The translations under genes and the position numbers were made by a program. A stretch of 64,000 nucleotides of DNA from Forficula auricularia (lineage: Eukaryota > Arthropoda > Insecta > Dermaptera > Forficulidae): positions 14,666,096 to 14,730,095 of the forward strand of contig JALMQS010000225.1 in NCBI GenBank assembly GCA_024734495.1. Reading direction: 5' to 3'. Positions 1 to 13,203 of this stretch are shown here, piece after piece. Each line of letters starts with the position of its first letter. The first letter of the stretch is position 1. The notes under the pieces were generated by a model, which was not told the origin of the DNA, did no database searches, and was given only the letters and a program-made list of their open reading frames with translations.

Positions 1-454
1 AATATGATAAACACAAATGCAGTGTATGACAGAAATCTTCCCATGTAGACAACATATCAAATTTCTATACAGATTGATATCAGTTTTTCTTACTCGTTCA
101 TCATATCAATGGTCGTAGTGATTTTTTTCGCACAAAAAACAAAATGAGTCAGCAAAGGCGAGTCAGAATCCCTCACATAGGGTTCCCTACCTATAAATAA
201 TACCAAAATACTCGAGATATCGAAATGACGTTTCTATTTGACGCTTATGAAAGTGAATCGATGAATTCGAAGTTTTTTCCATAATTCGAGTTCAGGCATT
301 TTAAGCCTTGATATATACAAAAATCATCCAAAATCAAGATATTTAGCAGCTACCGTCATTTTGAATCGAAATAAATTAGAACAAATAATTAAACTCAATA
401 TTTGAGAGGGTCTCACAGAAATAGTTCACTTTATGTGATGAAAAAATGTGTTTC
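1..454. other. unassigned AT-rich DNA
   Basis: No coding exon or recognisable repeat is visible. The earlier exons of the alpha-tubulin gene (residues 1 to about 242) are not here and should lie left of the window or in a large intron. Confidence 0.5.
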
Positions 455-832
455 TATTTTTTTTAATTAAATTGATAAGAGAAAGAGTTACACCAAAGAG
501 GTGCATCCCTAAAAGGCCTAGAAGAGGGAATTTTATAGGCTGGGTAGGAGTCTCTGATAGATATCTGAATGTACAGGTATCTGTGGATGAGGGTCTTAAA
601 CAGCTGATTGTTATAAGTTGCGGGGAAGACAGTGGGTGGAAGTGAGTTCCAGTCTCTGGAAGTCATAGGGATAAAAGAGTTGGCGAAAGCTCACTGGTCT
701 CGATTTTTATCCAATTTTGACAGCGAAGGAGTGCTGAGCATTCGAAAACCGCATGTTTCTCGAAAAAATGGCTTTAGGTGGGATAATTGATTTCAGCTCG
801 ACTGAACAAACACCATGATAAGTATCTATAGT
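455..832 (-). mobile_element. 5'-truncated LINE, 3' end (family L1w)
   Basis: On the minus strand this reads the extreme C-terminus of a non-LTR retrotransposon ORF2 (motif MTSRDWNSLPP) followed by its 3' UTR. A T-run near 452-464 on the plus strand corresponds to the poly-A tail. The same tail recurs at 5.8-6.3, 6.4-7.1, 47.8-48.4, 57-57.9 and 63.7-63.9 kb. Only about 380 bp survive, with frameshifts, so it is a dead-on-arrival copy in the intron upstream of the tubulin exon. A Jockey/CR1-type clade is likely from the conserved tail, but the clade cannot be settled from so short a piece. Confidence 0.75.
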
Positions 833-923
833 ACAAGGAAAAGAGCATTTTTGGCCCCTCATTTGATCCTACCTAAAAATGAACATTGGATTAAAAGTTA
901 TTGTTATTCAGTTTCATTATCAG

Positions 924-1028
924 AATTAGATGTGACAAATCAGAGGGAACAATTAAACAATGTGTGATCGCATGTTTTAACACGGTGTTTAATTGTTCTT
1001 TTTTTCCTCTGATTTGCCACATCTAATT
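924..1028. repeat. small palindromic MITE-like repeat
   Basis: The inverted arms begin AATTAGATGTGACAAATCAG and end with the matching complement, around a short centre. A lone half-copy of the same arm is at about 8,896-8,925. It lies 200 bp upstream of a tubulin splice acceptor, inside an intron. Confidence 0.6.
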
Positions 1029-1229
1029 GAATTAAAATTTTAATACGATTTTTGATTTGAGGAAAAAGAATACAGATGAACGTTTAAATTTTAGGTTTCT
1101 AGCTTATTTAGTTTCGTGTTACTATGGTCTTGCAGTCCTAAACATATTATAGCGAGACTAAAATGTTCCCGTTTCACATTTTAAGCCCTGTCCATTTATT
1201 TTGCTCATAGATTCTGTTTTGTGTTTTAG

Positions 1230-2820
<1,591 letters not shown>

Positions 2821-2942
2821 ACGGAAAGGAAACTCACCGGCAAACACTTAACAAAATCAATAGAAAACAAATGGAACAAATATGGGGGTGCTGGGCTGAT
2901 TATGAGTCAGCTAACCGTTACCAACAATACATCGAAGAAAAA

Positions 2943-3042
2943 NNNNNNNNNNNNNNNNNNNNNNNNNNNNNNNNNNNNNNNNNNNNNNNNNNNNNNNNNN
3001 NNNNNNNNNNNNNNNNNNNNNNNNNNNNNNNNNNNNNNNNNN
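2943..3042. other. assembly gap (100 N)
   Basis: Exactly 100 N, the usual placeholder for a gap of unknown size. It begins 122 bp after the tubulin stop codon, so the 3' UTR and polyadenylation site may be missing. Confidence 0.99.
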
Positions 3043-4226
3043 TTATTTTATTTTTTTCATTAATGGACTTTCACCATCTTGATGAAAAAATAATATTTAT
3101 TAGAATAATATATTTGGATAACTTAAAAAAAAATTGAAATTATTTACCTCGTAGTTTTGATAAAAAAATAAAAACATATTTGGGCGATTATTTTTAGTGG
3201 AGGGGATATAAGATCAATGGCTTGGAAACGATCCATTCATAAAGAGAATATAGTAGTGTAAAAAGTACAGTCACGTTATAAAAACATAACCTAAAATTCT
3301 TAGCACCGTTCATATTTATAGAGTGGTTATACGAGGCTAAAACTTTTTGTGTGGATTGTCGCGAAAGAACCTCCTTAAGTAGAAGCTAGACCAGTGTTCT
3401 TCAACCATAGGGTTCCTCTCAAACGCTTTAGGGTTCCGCGACCCGAGAGTCAATGCTAAAATTCGAACATTAACCCGGTTTCACAACTAGAGAGATCTTT
3501 AGTTTGAATCAATGCAAAATTATATCTTATTTAAAGTTATTTTAACAAAGGCAGAGACGCACCTTGTTCATAACATGTAATATGTAATACAACACCCCCC
3601 CCCCAAAAAAAAAAAAAAAAAAATAACCTGACGTGTTCTGATGTGGCCATCCACTTTACTTTACCATACAACCTCCCACCCCCGCACCATGCACCCGTGA
3701 CCAACCACTGCCCCCAGCCCCCGCACCACCCCACTACGCCTCTGGACCCTCACCTGAAGTTCTGAATTATGGTCGCCTGAAGATTGTGCTGGAGCGATAC
3801 TATTTTTGCTTGATCTTAGTGTTTAAGGTTCTGTTCAAAAGTAAACCCTATTAGTGCCGATACAATATCTCTGTCTGTCCGTCAGTAAGAGCATTGAAGC
3901 TGTAAACTAAATTAGATACCAACTTGAAATTTGGCCATTTTTTGGTGATTTTAGCACCCGTCAGAGTTTAGAAATGACTTTGTAAGGATCTAGTGCCCTA
4001 AACCCTAGGGGAAAATAGCTCGCTGTCTCAATTTCGATATATTCTAATTTGAAATTGAGCGGTGGGTTCCCTATCCTCAACCAAGCGAACGGACCTAGGA
4101 CCAAAAAGAGAGAGATCTACTAGTTTTATGGCTCAGCCTTCAAGTATAGCAACACCTTTGATATATACCTCGATATTATTTTATGATTCATAATAGATCT
4201 TTTTTTTTTTTTGAAGCCTCCACCAT

Positions 4227-4834
4227 GCAGCGACCTAAATAGGGGTTCGGTTTCTGAAGTTTGGGGAATAGAGAAGTTGCATCCCTTCTGAAAATCGGCT
4301 GAAAGATTTTTTTTGATTGAATGAGGGAGCAACTTTAGAGCTGTCCTATCTGCATCGCAATTTCGGTTTCCGGATGCAAGTTCCCCTTCCCCAACCAAAC
4401 TCCGAAATAGACTCTATACTATAGTTATAAATATGAATAAATAAAAAAATAATTAAATGGTCAGAGGTGTTGTCGAGGAAAAAAATTGAGGATGAAACAA
4501 AAATTAAAGTAAAATCGTAAATTAAAAAATAATTTGAGCCGTTTATTGAAACTTTTAGTAATGATTGAAAAATATTTAGGTATAGGTACTGACTCTGATT
4601 AGAAAACTTTGAGAGATGACAAATTTAAGAAAATTTGAATTAAATAAAAAATTACAAAAGTATTATTAATAGAATTTAAAAAATATTGAAAACAAATAAT
4701 CAAAAAACTAGATCAAAAATTATCTGTCACCAGAAGGGTGAGTCCAGTTCTCTCTTCTAATTCGATTTTCAGAAGGGATGCAACGTCTCTATTCTCCAAA
4801 CTTCAGAAACCGAACCCCGATTTAGGACGCTGCA
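4227..4834. repeat. fold-back repeat
   Basis: The left arm starts GCAGCGACCTAAATAGGGG. The right arm is its diverged complement, ending near 4,834, and inner arm pairs around GAAGGGATGCAAC support the same dyad. The AT-rich centre has no open frame. Confidence 0.7.
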
Positions 4835-4999
4835 ACTTAACTCAAAATTATGAAAAAAAATTCCACAAATTCCCTCAATCTCTTCTTATTAACGACACAT
4901 AAGAACTATATCTCAAATATTTTGGAAGTTATAACATACTTAGCCCTCGGTATGCGGCCTGACCCTAATAGCACAATGTTTCAAACTATATAGTAACTA

Positions 5000-5030
5000 C
5001 TAGCTGCAAGACCCGCCTTCGGCGGCCCGC
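5000..5030 (-). mobile_element. Helitron-like 3' terminus
   Basis: Read on the minus strand there is a GC-rich hairpin (CCGCC-GAA-GGCGG, 5,013-5,025), nine bases, then CTAG followed by T. This is the layout of a Helitron 3' end (hairpin 10-12 nt before CTRR, insertion next to T). The same CTAGCTG start recurs at 8,707, 14,068, 29,583 and 53,109. No Rep/helicase is seen. Confidence 0.45.
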
Positions 5031-5194
5031 TTGATAAATTTAACCCTCCCTCCCACCCCCTTAATTTTGGGTCAATATGCACCGAAATCTAATCAGCTCT
5101 TAATTTCAATGCACCAAAACTACGTGTGAAATTTGGTTTCGATAATCAAACTAGTTTTTGAGCTAGCTCGTCCACAAAAATTTGGTAACGCACA

Positions 5195-5275
5195 GACTAA
5201 CGGACACCCAACCAGACAACCGGACAACCAGACAACCAGACAACCAGACAAACAGACAGACAGACTAACTAACAG
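5195..5275 (+). repeat. short tandem repeat (GACAACCA-type)
   Basis: An array of 8-bp GACAACCA-like units runs into GACA repeats. The shoulder sequence 5,100-5,190 reappears inverted at 9,430-9,540, and the segment 5,270-5,490 reappears at 13,640-13,870, so these belong to one dispersed family. Confidence 0.7.
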
Positions 5276-5789
5276 ACATTTTGTCAAAACAATTATTATC
5301 TCGAAAGATATAATTTTTTTCTGATGTTCACTTTTTGGAGCTTTTTTGTAGAGCGAAATGCCATGGTTTCGCTCAATTTGTTTAATCAAAATAGTTTCAG
5401 CCGTTTTTTAGATATTTCGAAAAAAACACTTTTTTCATGCACGATTACAATACTTGACCATACCCTGTATGGTAAAGTAAAAAAATCATATCTGGGTGTG
5501 CTACTCAACGAAGGGTTCCAAAAAAAAAAACTGTCTCAAAAAAGGGTTCCGCGGGATGTCAAAGGTTGAAGAACGCTGCTCTAAATTATTGGTTAAATAA
5601 TTTTTTAAATAGAAAAATGTGGAAATCGGTCGATGTCACGACTTTTCCTAATGCCCCCAGAAGGAGGGATTCAAGTACAGGTACAGCTGTTGGTGCGAAA
5701 TTTCATGTAGGGCCCATGACTATTCAGCATTAACAGTATACCTAATCATTGCTTTGATTGTTGCTGGAAACAATATTGCCTTGTTATCA

Positions 5790-6345
5790 TGTCCGAATCT
5801 GTCTTTGATAAGAAGTGAATTTGAAAGTATCGAATATGGCTCTCATCTGTGGAGAGGGGCCTCCAAGCATTCTCTTGCCACACTGGATGCGATTCAGAAG
5901 CGAGCAATTAAACTAATAGGAGACCCGGCCCTAACTAACTCATTCAACTCCCTGACTCACCAAAGAACCGTTTCTGCTCCTCCCTGTCCTACAGATACTA
6001 TCAAGGTGTCTGTTCAGTCGAGCTGAAATCAATTATCCCCCCTAAAGCCCTCTTTACGAGAAACACGCCGTTTTCGAACACTCAGCAGCCCTTCGTTGTC
6101 AAATTGGATAAAATTCGAACAAGCGCTTTCGCCAACTCTTTTATCCCTATGACCTCTAGAGAGTGGAACTCGCTCCCAGCCACCGATCTTTCCCGCGACT
6201 TATAACCTTCAGCTGTTTAAGACCCATATCCACAGATACCTTCGACCCCCGCCCAGCCTATAAAATCCCCTCTTCTTCTTTTTCACGATGGAGGGGCCAT
6301 CCCAGGCCTTTAGGGGATGCACCTTTTTGATGGCGATACGCCCTG
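5790..6345 (+). mobile_element. 5'-truncated LINE (family L1w), frameshifted
   Basis: It encodes the RT C-terminal stretch with YGSHLWRGASKHSLATLD and then AIKLIGDPAL before the frame breaks. The remainder is recognisable in other frames, ending near GGGGATGCACC. It is tail-to-tail with the next LINE copy. Confidence 0.75.
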
Positions 6346-6387
6346 GGGTCCCTCAATAGATATTTTTTTTTTTTTTTTTTTTTTTTT

Positions 6388-7075
6388 AAATGATATTGAT
6401 ACAAGAAGAAGTTGCACCAAGAAGGTACGACCTCTGAAGTCCGTGGTGGACCCTTGTAACGTGAAGATAAGGGGAGATTTAGGGATTGGGTAGAGGTCGA
6501 AGGTATCTGTGGATGCTGGTCTTGAAAGTTTGAAGGTTATAAGTAGCTGGAAAGACGGTCGGGGAAGAGAATTCCAGTCTCTAGATGTCATAGGGATAAA
6601 TGAATTGGCGAATGCGTTTGTTCGATTAGTATCTAGTTTAAGCGCGTAGGGGTGTTGAATTTTAGAAAATCGTGTATTTCGGGCAAATGAGGCCTTTGGT
6701 GGGATTATCGATTTTATTTCGTCAGAACAAAAGCCATGGTAATATCTATAAAAAAGGGATAGGGCGGAGACAGATCTACGATGGGCTAGGGAGTCGAGAG
6801 TGTCAGTTAATGTAGGATCGCCTATCAGTCTGATAGCTCGCCTCTGAATTGCATCTAAGGTATTAAGAGAATACTTGGAGGCTCCTCTCCACAAATGCGA
6901 GCAATATTCAAGACAGGGGCGAATTTGAGCCTTGTATAATATAAGGAGTTGAGTGGGGGTGAAAAATCGTTTGGTTCGGAAAAGAAAGCCAAGCTTACAT
7001 GCTGCAGTTTTTGCTACTGAGATAATATGGTCATTCCAAGAGATGTCAGAACCTAAGATATTCCGGAAAACAAAT
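6388..7075 (-). mobile_element. 5'-truncated LINE (family L1w), best-preserved copy
   Basis: The minus strand holds about 230 codons of the ORF2 C-terminus: the end of the RT/thumb region with ILGSDISWNDHI, LEYCSHLWRGASKYS, IRLIGDPTLTDTLDSL and PMTSRDWNSLP. A 3' UTR follows, ending in a 25-nt T-run (plus strand 6,363-6,387), i.e. a poly-A tail. Everything N-terminal of this, including the RT active site, is missing, so it cannot move itself. It is the best reference for the other truncated copies here. Confidence 0.85.
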
Positions 7076-7094
7076 GTTGAATAGCTAAATATAA

Positions 7095-7555
7095 AAACTA
7101 ATTCGGTAATCGACGGATCTTACTTAGTACGTTTAGTGGGTACGCTCGCTTATAGGTATAGTTTGTTTGGCACCGACTTCAAAAAGTAAGTTCATGTTAA
7201 TATTTCATGTTATTTTTTTCTTAAAATTTTTTATTTTTCTCTTTTAGTGATGTTATTAATAGTGATCCTATCATCAGAACTTGATCAAATTAATATTGCA
7301 CCATTCCTAAGATACCCCTTTCCAATAAAAAAAGAATCATCGAAATCGGTTCATAAACAAAGAAGTTAGTCCTGAACAAACCTAACAAAAAAGGTCTAAT
7401 ACCTACGAAAAAATGGGACCAATCGGAACGTAGACTGGACCCAATTCAAAAAAAAATTTCAAAATCGGTTCACAATTGGCGGAGATATGAGGTAACATAG
7501 GAATAAAAAAAAAAAAATAGAGAACCTCCTCCTTTTTTGAAGTCAGTTAAAAAGT
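7095..7555 (+). repeat. single arm of the CCGACTTCAAAAA fold-back family
   Basis: It begins near TCGACGGATCTTACTTAG, contains GGCACCGACTTCAAAAA, and ends with CCTCCTCCTTTTTTGAAGTC. The same arm occurs in the 31.7-36.4 kb composite. Here it is a single, non-palindromic copy. Confidence 0.7.
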
Positions 7556-7579
7556 AAGCAGCAGCACTCAGCAAAGGAA

Positions 7580-7790
7580 TATTTGCATCAATCAGGGGAC
7601 AACCTCATTGATTCCTCTTTATGAATCAACAACTTTTCTACTCTCAGCACACAATTATTTTCAATTAAATTTAAGGAATTAGGTACATTTGATTACAATA
7701 CGTCACAATGCCACGTATAGTAAAGTAATTTTTTCAATTTTCATTATCTCCATTAAGCAGATGACAACCTCATTGATTTCTCCATTCAAA
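7580..7790. repeat. outer-arm fragments of fold-back family C
   Basis: TTGCATCAATCAGGGGACAA and AGATGACAACCTCATTGATT match the outer arm of the element at 30,958-31,350. The hammerhead-like centre is absent. Confidence 0.55.
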
Positions 7791-7829
7791 TAAGTAAAAA
7801 TTCCATGCATATTTTCTCTCTCAATTCTT

Positions 7830-9160
7830 GTACCATTTGACATAATCAATAATTAAAATGTAGTTAACTTTTTATTTACTTTATGACTTCTCGCCCTAAC
7901 AAAAGAATCTTTTATACATAGTTTTCGACTGTTCGTTTTGGATGTTATCAAATCAACCCGTTTTAACTTTTTATCAAGAGATTTGTAGTCGCGTGTGCTG
8001 AAACAAAGCTCTTATCCCCTCCGGAGGAAGGAATACGAGCAGCAACTTCCGGTGGATGACTGCAAAGGGAAATCTTCTAACTCTACTCCCAACTGATTAG
8101 AGTACTATCTTACCTATGACTTTTGGTTTATTTATCACCCTTGAATAAATAAATAAATAGCTCGCAATTCGTTGTTAGTGGAATATCCCTGGAACCATTA
8201 ACGGCAAAGTATTTATCTATCCTTTTGCTATTATTTCACCGGTGGGGTTTGCTAACCCGCCCGGATGGATAATTAATTCCATAGGGTCGTTTTCGGATGG
8301 TTATGTTCCCCTGTTATTACGGCTGGCTGCTTTGCAACTCATTAACTCGCAATTTGATTTATTTTTGTGTGAAATAAAACCCCCAAATGATTTTCGTATT
8401 CCCGTTACAATCTTGGCTGATAATATCACACCCTGTAATCAGTTCATCGCACCCTGTTATCAAACTACATTGTCTTAGAGTATTAATATTATTTATTAGA
8501 GTTATATGCGTTATCAAGTTAGTGTTGACTTGGAGGGGAACGAAAATTTATCGGATAGTTAACAGCGAACCACGTACTCGACAAACAACCCTCCTTGAAA
8601 CTGAAGAACGTATATCCACCCTGAGAAATGTAATAAGCGATGTTTTTCTTTTACTTGGATAAAGTAATAGGAAAGTATTACATTTTTTGAGCTATTTTAC
8701 ATTCAACTAGCTGACGACCGGGCCTTCTGCCAGGCCTCACCTAGTCTCTGGCGGGAAGCGTCTCGTTCCGGACTTTTTAAAAAAGGTGCCTTATGTTGCT
8801 TCTTGTCAAAGATTCAAGCGGTACTACTGCCATCTATATGTATCTAAGTCAAGTTTCCGACCGGCACGTCCTACCTACCAAACACTCATTTTATTAGATG
8901 TGACAAATCAGAGGAAACTCTATTTTATTAATATAAATGAGAAGGTGGTTGCGTCAAAACAGCCCTAAGACTGCATACTCGATAATGGGGAGGTAATAGC
9001 TTATCGTTTAGCACCTCGATTAAAATAAAACCAAACTGCAATTTTTAATATTTACTTATTGGGTTTAAAAATGTCTTAAACATTAAGTAGCTTGTGCTAA
9101 ATTGTTTGTATTTTTAATGCAGAGAACTGATTGATTTTGGACTCTAGTTTTAGAACCTAG
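7830..9160. other. no gene recognised; one GC-richer patch
   Basis: Mostly AT-rich and unassigned. Between about 8,230 and 8,665 base composition is more balanced, with two overlapping open frames (78 and 91 codons) that match no family I know. A Helitron-like CTAGCTG end with a GGCC...GGCC hairpin is at 8,707-8,736 (-), and a half copy of the 924-1,028 palindrome is near 8,896. Confidence 0.4.
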
Positions 9161-9164
9161 GGGC

Positions 9165-9290
9165 TGTCAATAAATTACATCACACGAATTTCAAGGTTTT
9201 TAGGACCACCCTCCACCTGTGTCACATTCTGTTACATTTTCATTGATCCCCTGGATTGTGACCTCACACTATCACTTTTTTGGCCTATAA
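9165..9290 (+). repeat. dispersed 'TAAATTACATCACACG' repeat
   Basis: It carries the motif AATAAATTACATCACACGAAT followed by a C-rich middle and TGTGACCTCACACT. The same family is at 37,193-37,340, and a fragment is at 38,295-38,395. Similar repeats are, from memory, widespread in insect genomes. Confidence 0.6.
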
Positions 9291-9809
9291 TTTAATAATT
9301 GTAGACATTTTTTTATAAATTAAACTCAACTAAAGGGATTTATAATAGGTATGTATTAAGTTTAATTTTTAAAATTTTTTAATTTGACTTTTGTGACATC
9401 ACAATTTTTAAAATAACTGTTTTATCAAAAATGTCTGATAGTCTGTGCGTTACCAAATTTTTGTGGACGAGCTAGCTCAAAAACTAGTGGGAATATCGAA
9501 ACCAAATTTCACGCATAGTTTTTGGTCCATTGATTTTTCGTTTATTGGGCCACGCAGGTGGGGGCCTCCACTAACAAGAAATATTTACATAGTCGGGTGA
9601 ATTTAATTACAGAGTATTTACATAATTATAGGAATATTAACATAATATATTTACAAAAAAAATTTTTTTCTTTTTTTCTTTTTATATACAATTTCTAGCG
9701 CATGGCGATTTCCTATAAGTTCTCCTGTTGAAGCTGTAAAAATTCATTAAAGAACCCCTCATCGCCCCTGAAGGTCATATCGCATAAAGTTCTCTGGGAA
9801 ATTAAGAGC

Positions 9810-10080
9810 TGATTAGATTTTGGTGCATATCGACCCAAAATTAAGGGGTGGAGGGGGGGAGTTAAAAATTAAAAATCTAGGCCATTTGAGCAAACTCAAC
9901 CAAATTTTGTATACATAATCAGTGGGACCCCAGAAGTCTAAAAATGCAAAAACTAACCGATCCCAAATGGGGTGGGGCAAAAAAATGAAAAATCTTGGCC
10001 ATTTACCAAACTCAATCAAATTTTGCATACATAATCAGTGGGACACCAGAAGTCTAAAAATGCAAAAACTAACACCCTCC
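9810..10080 (-). repeat. two tandem units of a ~110-bp repeat
   Basis: Each unit on the minus strand contains GTTAGTTTTTGCATTTTTAG, TTCTGG(G)GTCCCACTGATTAT and AAATTTTGG/GATTGAGTTT. The same unit occurs at 28,985-29,150, 33,540-33,660 and three times at 53,388-53,680. It may be internal to the Helitron-like family, since it often lies beside a CTAGCTG end. Confidence 0.65.
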
Positions 10081-10626
10081 CCTACATGATTATAAATAAT
10101 TTTATTAAATATTAAATATAAGTGAGGGGCCAGGTTGTATGGTAAAGTCAAGTGGATGGCCAACATCAGAACACGTCAGCTTATTTTTCTTTAAAAATTG
10201 TTTTATTTAATTTTTTTTCATAAAATTAATCTTCTCTTATCTGTTGATGTAATGAAAATGCGTATCGAAAATCATATTCATATTCGCCACACTCTATTAT
10301 GCTCTACCACTTGGAGAAAAGGTTGTTATGTAGCACAATCATTTCGCAATCTCAATGAACTCTTTTGGGGGAACTTTCTTTAAGTTCATTTGATATATTT
10401 CGAAATACTAAAAAATATATTCAATTAAAAAATCGGCATACTCCACTATTAGACTACTATACTAAGTTCAAAATTTAATTAAATATAAGTCAAAAGGTTT
10501 AACAAGAAAATCATTAACACAGATACACATTGTTAGAGTTCGTGGCTGTGAAGGAACTGTATTAGATGAAGGAAGAGGTATCAGCCAAAGTTGGATGTGC
10601 TAGGTTCAATAAAACACCCTGAATAA

Positions 10627-10661
10627 AACGTTTCGGCCTGAATTTAGTTAGCCATTTTCAG
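10627..10661 (-). ncRNA. hammerhead-like motif D1
   Basis: Minus strand: CTGAAAA, T, GGC, a 13-nt loop, GCC, GAAACGTT. The core position equivalent to G8 is A, so it is probably inactive. Stem I has only about three pairs. The self-complementary ACGT follows GAA, as in family A. Confidence 0.25.
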
Positions 10662-11439
10662 TTAATTGGGACTTATACACAAAATGCGGTACACATATGT
10701 GATCGAACCAAGGCTTGTCATATAGTATTATTTACGAGCTTCGAGGGCGGCCTTTTTGCCATACTCCAAACGTATACCTGTAAACCCCCGAAAATACATA
10801 GTCTCTTAAAATGTTTCGCCTCATTTTCGTCCTGACACAGCTACAGAAATGAGGCTCTAGATATGAATCTGGAAGTATTTTTTTCCTATAATCTACAGCA
10901 TTGTGATATTTTTTGTGTGGAAATATGTAGATTTATTTAAATAAGTGGGATCGTGTGAGGAGGAGAATTATATTATATCATTTTTTTAAAAATTTGGGAT
11001 CGATAATCGATATAAGGCTCCAAATATTTAAAAGAGATCAGGTGTTGTTTGTATTACAGGCTGCTCCATCCAGTATTGCCAATGAGAAACTCATATGGGC
11101 ATGCGTGTCTTAAGTCGTTCAATTTTGTAAAAATCAAAAAATAAGAATAACAAAATTTAGATTTTTAAAAAATTATAAAAAAAGTGGCAAATTATTAAAA
11201 AATAAACAAATAATATATAAAATATAAATCAAATAAGATGTGATTAATTTCTTCTTCTGTGCGCAAAGAAAAGCAAATTGAATATTTAATTTTTGAGTGG
11301 TGAGGGGGAGGAGGAATAATTATTAATATATTTAATGTTTCTTAATTTTTACACTTTCGGCAGAAAGAACATGGAGATCAGGTGGCGTATGATTATTTTT
11401 TGTGAATAAAAAAAAAATAAAGTAAAAAAAAAGAAATAT

Positions 11440-11610
11440 GAAATGTGAGCCAGGATTAATCCTGGCTCTCTCAGCCACCCGCTCTGAATCTGGAATTAAT
11501 TCGGTTCTGAAGCCGAAAGTGTGGCAGATTTGTGGGTAAATTTTGGTGTAATCATCTTAAATTGTCTTGTAAGAGGCGGCCCGCTCCTCGGAGGCCCAAC
11601 AAATAAAATA
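11440..11610 (+). repeat. dispersed repeat with GC-rich 3' end (family E)
   Basis: It contains CTCTCAGCCACCCGCTCTGA and ends with GGCGGCCCGCTCCTCGGAGG followed by an A-rich tail. A second copy is at 56,620-56,775. The conserved GC-rich end plus A-rich tail suggests a SINE or the 3' end of a LINE. Confidence 0.6.
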
Positions 11611-11831
11611 AAATAAATTGGAGTCTTTCGTTTAAAAATTCGAGTCTAATTTACAATCATATTTCAAATTTGCCGCAAATATACCGACGGCATCAGTGCT
11701 ACCTTTCGGCAGCATTACGTCAGCGTTGCTTCAAATTAATCAGGCCTACAATATATATATAATTTTTGATTTTTGACAAGGCTTGGTTCGATCACATATG
11801 TGTACCGCATTTTTGTATAACTCCCAATTAA

Positions 11832-11867
11832 CTGGAAGATGGCCAAATAAATTCAGACCGAAATGTT
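11832..11867 (+). ncRNA. hammerhead-like motif D2
   Basis: CTGGAAGA, T, GGC...GACC, GAAATGTT. One extra G interrupts the CTGA core and ACGT has become ATGT, so this arm looks decayed relative to D1. Confidence 0.2.
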
Positions 11868-12066
11868 TTATTCAGGGTGTTTTATTGAACCCAGCGCATC
11901 CAACTTTGGGTGATACCTCCCTCCTTCATCTAATTCAGATATACACAGCAAAGAAAATTTTAAAAAAATTAATTTTTTAGGACTCAGGAGAAACCATAGA
12001 TTTAGGAAAATTTCGCATATAAATTTTTCAAGAGTATATTAATTATTTTGATTGGTGGCTTATCTA

Positions 12067-12577
12067 CAGTGCGTGGCAAATTATTATACTCATTTGAAAA
12101 ATTATATCTTTCATACGTTTTTAAGGGTTTAGCTTACTATTAAACTCATAATATCGTTTCAATTGTTATCTTTATAGGTTTATTAGCTTAGGACAATACA
12201 AATTCAATAATACAAATACAATTCAAAATACAATTTCAATATTTAGTGAATCCTCCCTTTCGAGCAATCACATTTTGTATGCGCTGCGGCAATGCTGGCA
12301 ATACATTTTTTGGCTATTTCTTCAAGTGCAGGTGTATTGTGCCATGCTTTAATAATATTTTCTATCAAGTCCCTTTTGTTAGTAATTATTTTATCTTTGC
12401 AAATTTCTTTTTTTAGGGCCGCCCATACATTTTCGATCGGGTTGAGGTCTGGCGAGTTGCCAGGCCAGTCCAAAAGGGTTATTAGACTAGATTACTACTA
12501 GATTTTTTGAAAAGTTTGAATAAAATAAATTTACTTGATAAAAATCATTTGAGTATAATAATTTGGCCACCCACTTT
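12067..12577 (-). mobile_element. internally deleted Tc1-like transposon
   Basis: The imperfect terminal inverted repeats are CAGTGCGTGGCAAATTATTA (left) and its complement TAATAATTTGGCCACCCACTT (right), bordered by TA on both sides. This is the Tc1/mariner pattern. Inside, on the minus strand (12,243-12,473), is a 76-codon transposase C-terminus starting DWPGNSPDLNPIENVW, the region with the third acidic residue of the DDE catalytic triad. The first two acidic residues and the DNA-binding domain are deleted, so it cannot encode an active enzyme. Confidence 0.85.
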
Positions 12578-13103
12578 ATATAAATTTGCTCTCTAGAAAT
12601 ATAAATAAAAAACGGGATGGTAGGAACAGCTTCTTGGTCAAGTCACATGGTGTGTTTAAGTCACGCTCGATTTTTTTATTTGTCAAGCTTGCCTATTATT
12701 ATTATCTATTTGACGGATGTTTTTTCCATCCTCATAATTACTAACATATTTTTAATCCTATCCAATTTGAAGAATGTGAATTTTCTTTTTCATTCTTCTG
12801 GAGAAAAGTGTTAGTAAATAAATCTAACCCTAAGTCAGTAAACACTCTAATGGCAGTAATAACTATGATGATTAGGTCACAACATTCGTAGCAGCTGCAG
12901 CCCTTACAGCTTACCATGTGGTAACGGCAATGTTATGAATTAATGACTTTGAATAAGAAAGGACCTCCCAAATATACACTTACTCGCCTGACCCACAAAG
13001 TTTCCAGCCCTTTCTCAACCAATATTATCCTAAATGAGTTTTAATAAATGTTATAGCATAGCAAATTAAATGAAACTTTTTATGATTTGAATAAACTTAT
13101 GTA

Positions 13104-13203
13104 NNNNNNNNNNNNNNNNNNNNNNNNNNNNNNNNNNNNNNNNNNNNNNNNNNNNNNNNNNNNNNNNNNNNNNNNNNNNNNNNNNNNNNNNNNNNNNNNN
13201 NNN
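13104..13203. other. assembly gap (100 N)
   Basis: Exactly 100 N. The gap adjoins palindromic and tandemly repeated DNA, a likely reason for the break. Confidence 0.99.

Larger units (their letters stand above)
3392..5578. mobile_element. old hAT-like element with nested insertions
   Basis: Imperfect inverted ends, CAGTGTTCTTCAACC on the left and GGTTGAAGAACGCTG on the right, plus internal GGGTTCCGCG motifs near both ends, match the style of hAT transposon termini. I see no transposase. The flanking 8 bp do not match, so the insertion is old or rearranged. A fold-back (4,227-4,834) and a Helitron-like end (5,000) lie inside. Confidence 0.5.
10548..11945. mobile_element. fold-back element, family D (hammerhead-like arms)
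   Basis: The left arm (10,548-10,740) and right arm (11,770-11,945) are inverted copies sharing TTGGTTCGATCACATATGTG (reverse complement in the left arm) and CAACTTTGG. About 1 kb of AT-rich DNA and a GC-tailed repeat (11,440-11,610) lie between them. Each arm carries a hammerhead-like motif. No transposase or RT is visible. Confidence 0.65.
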
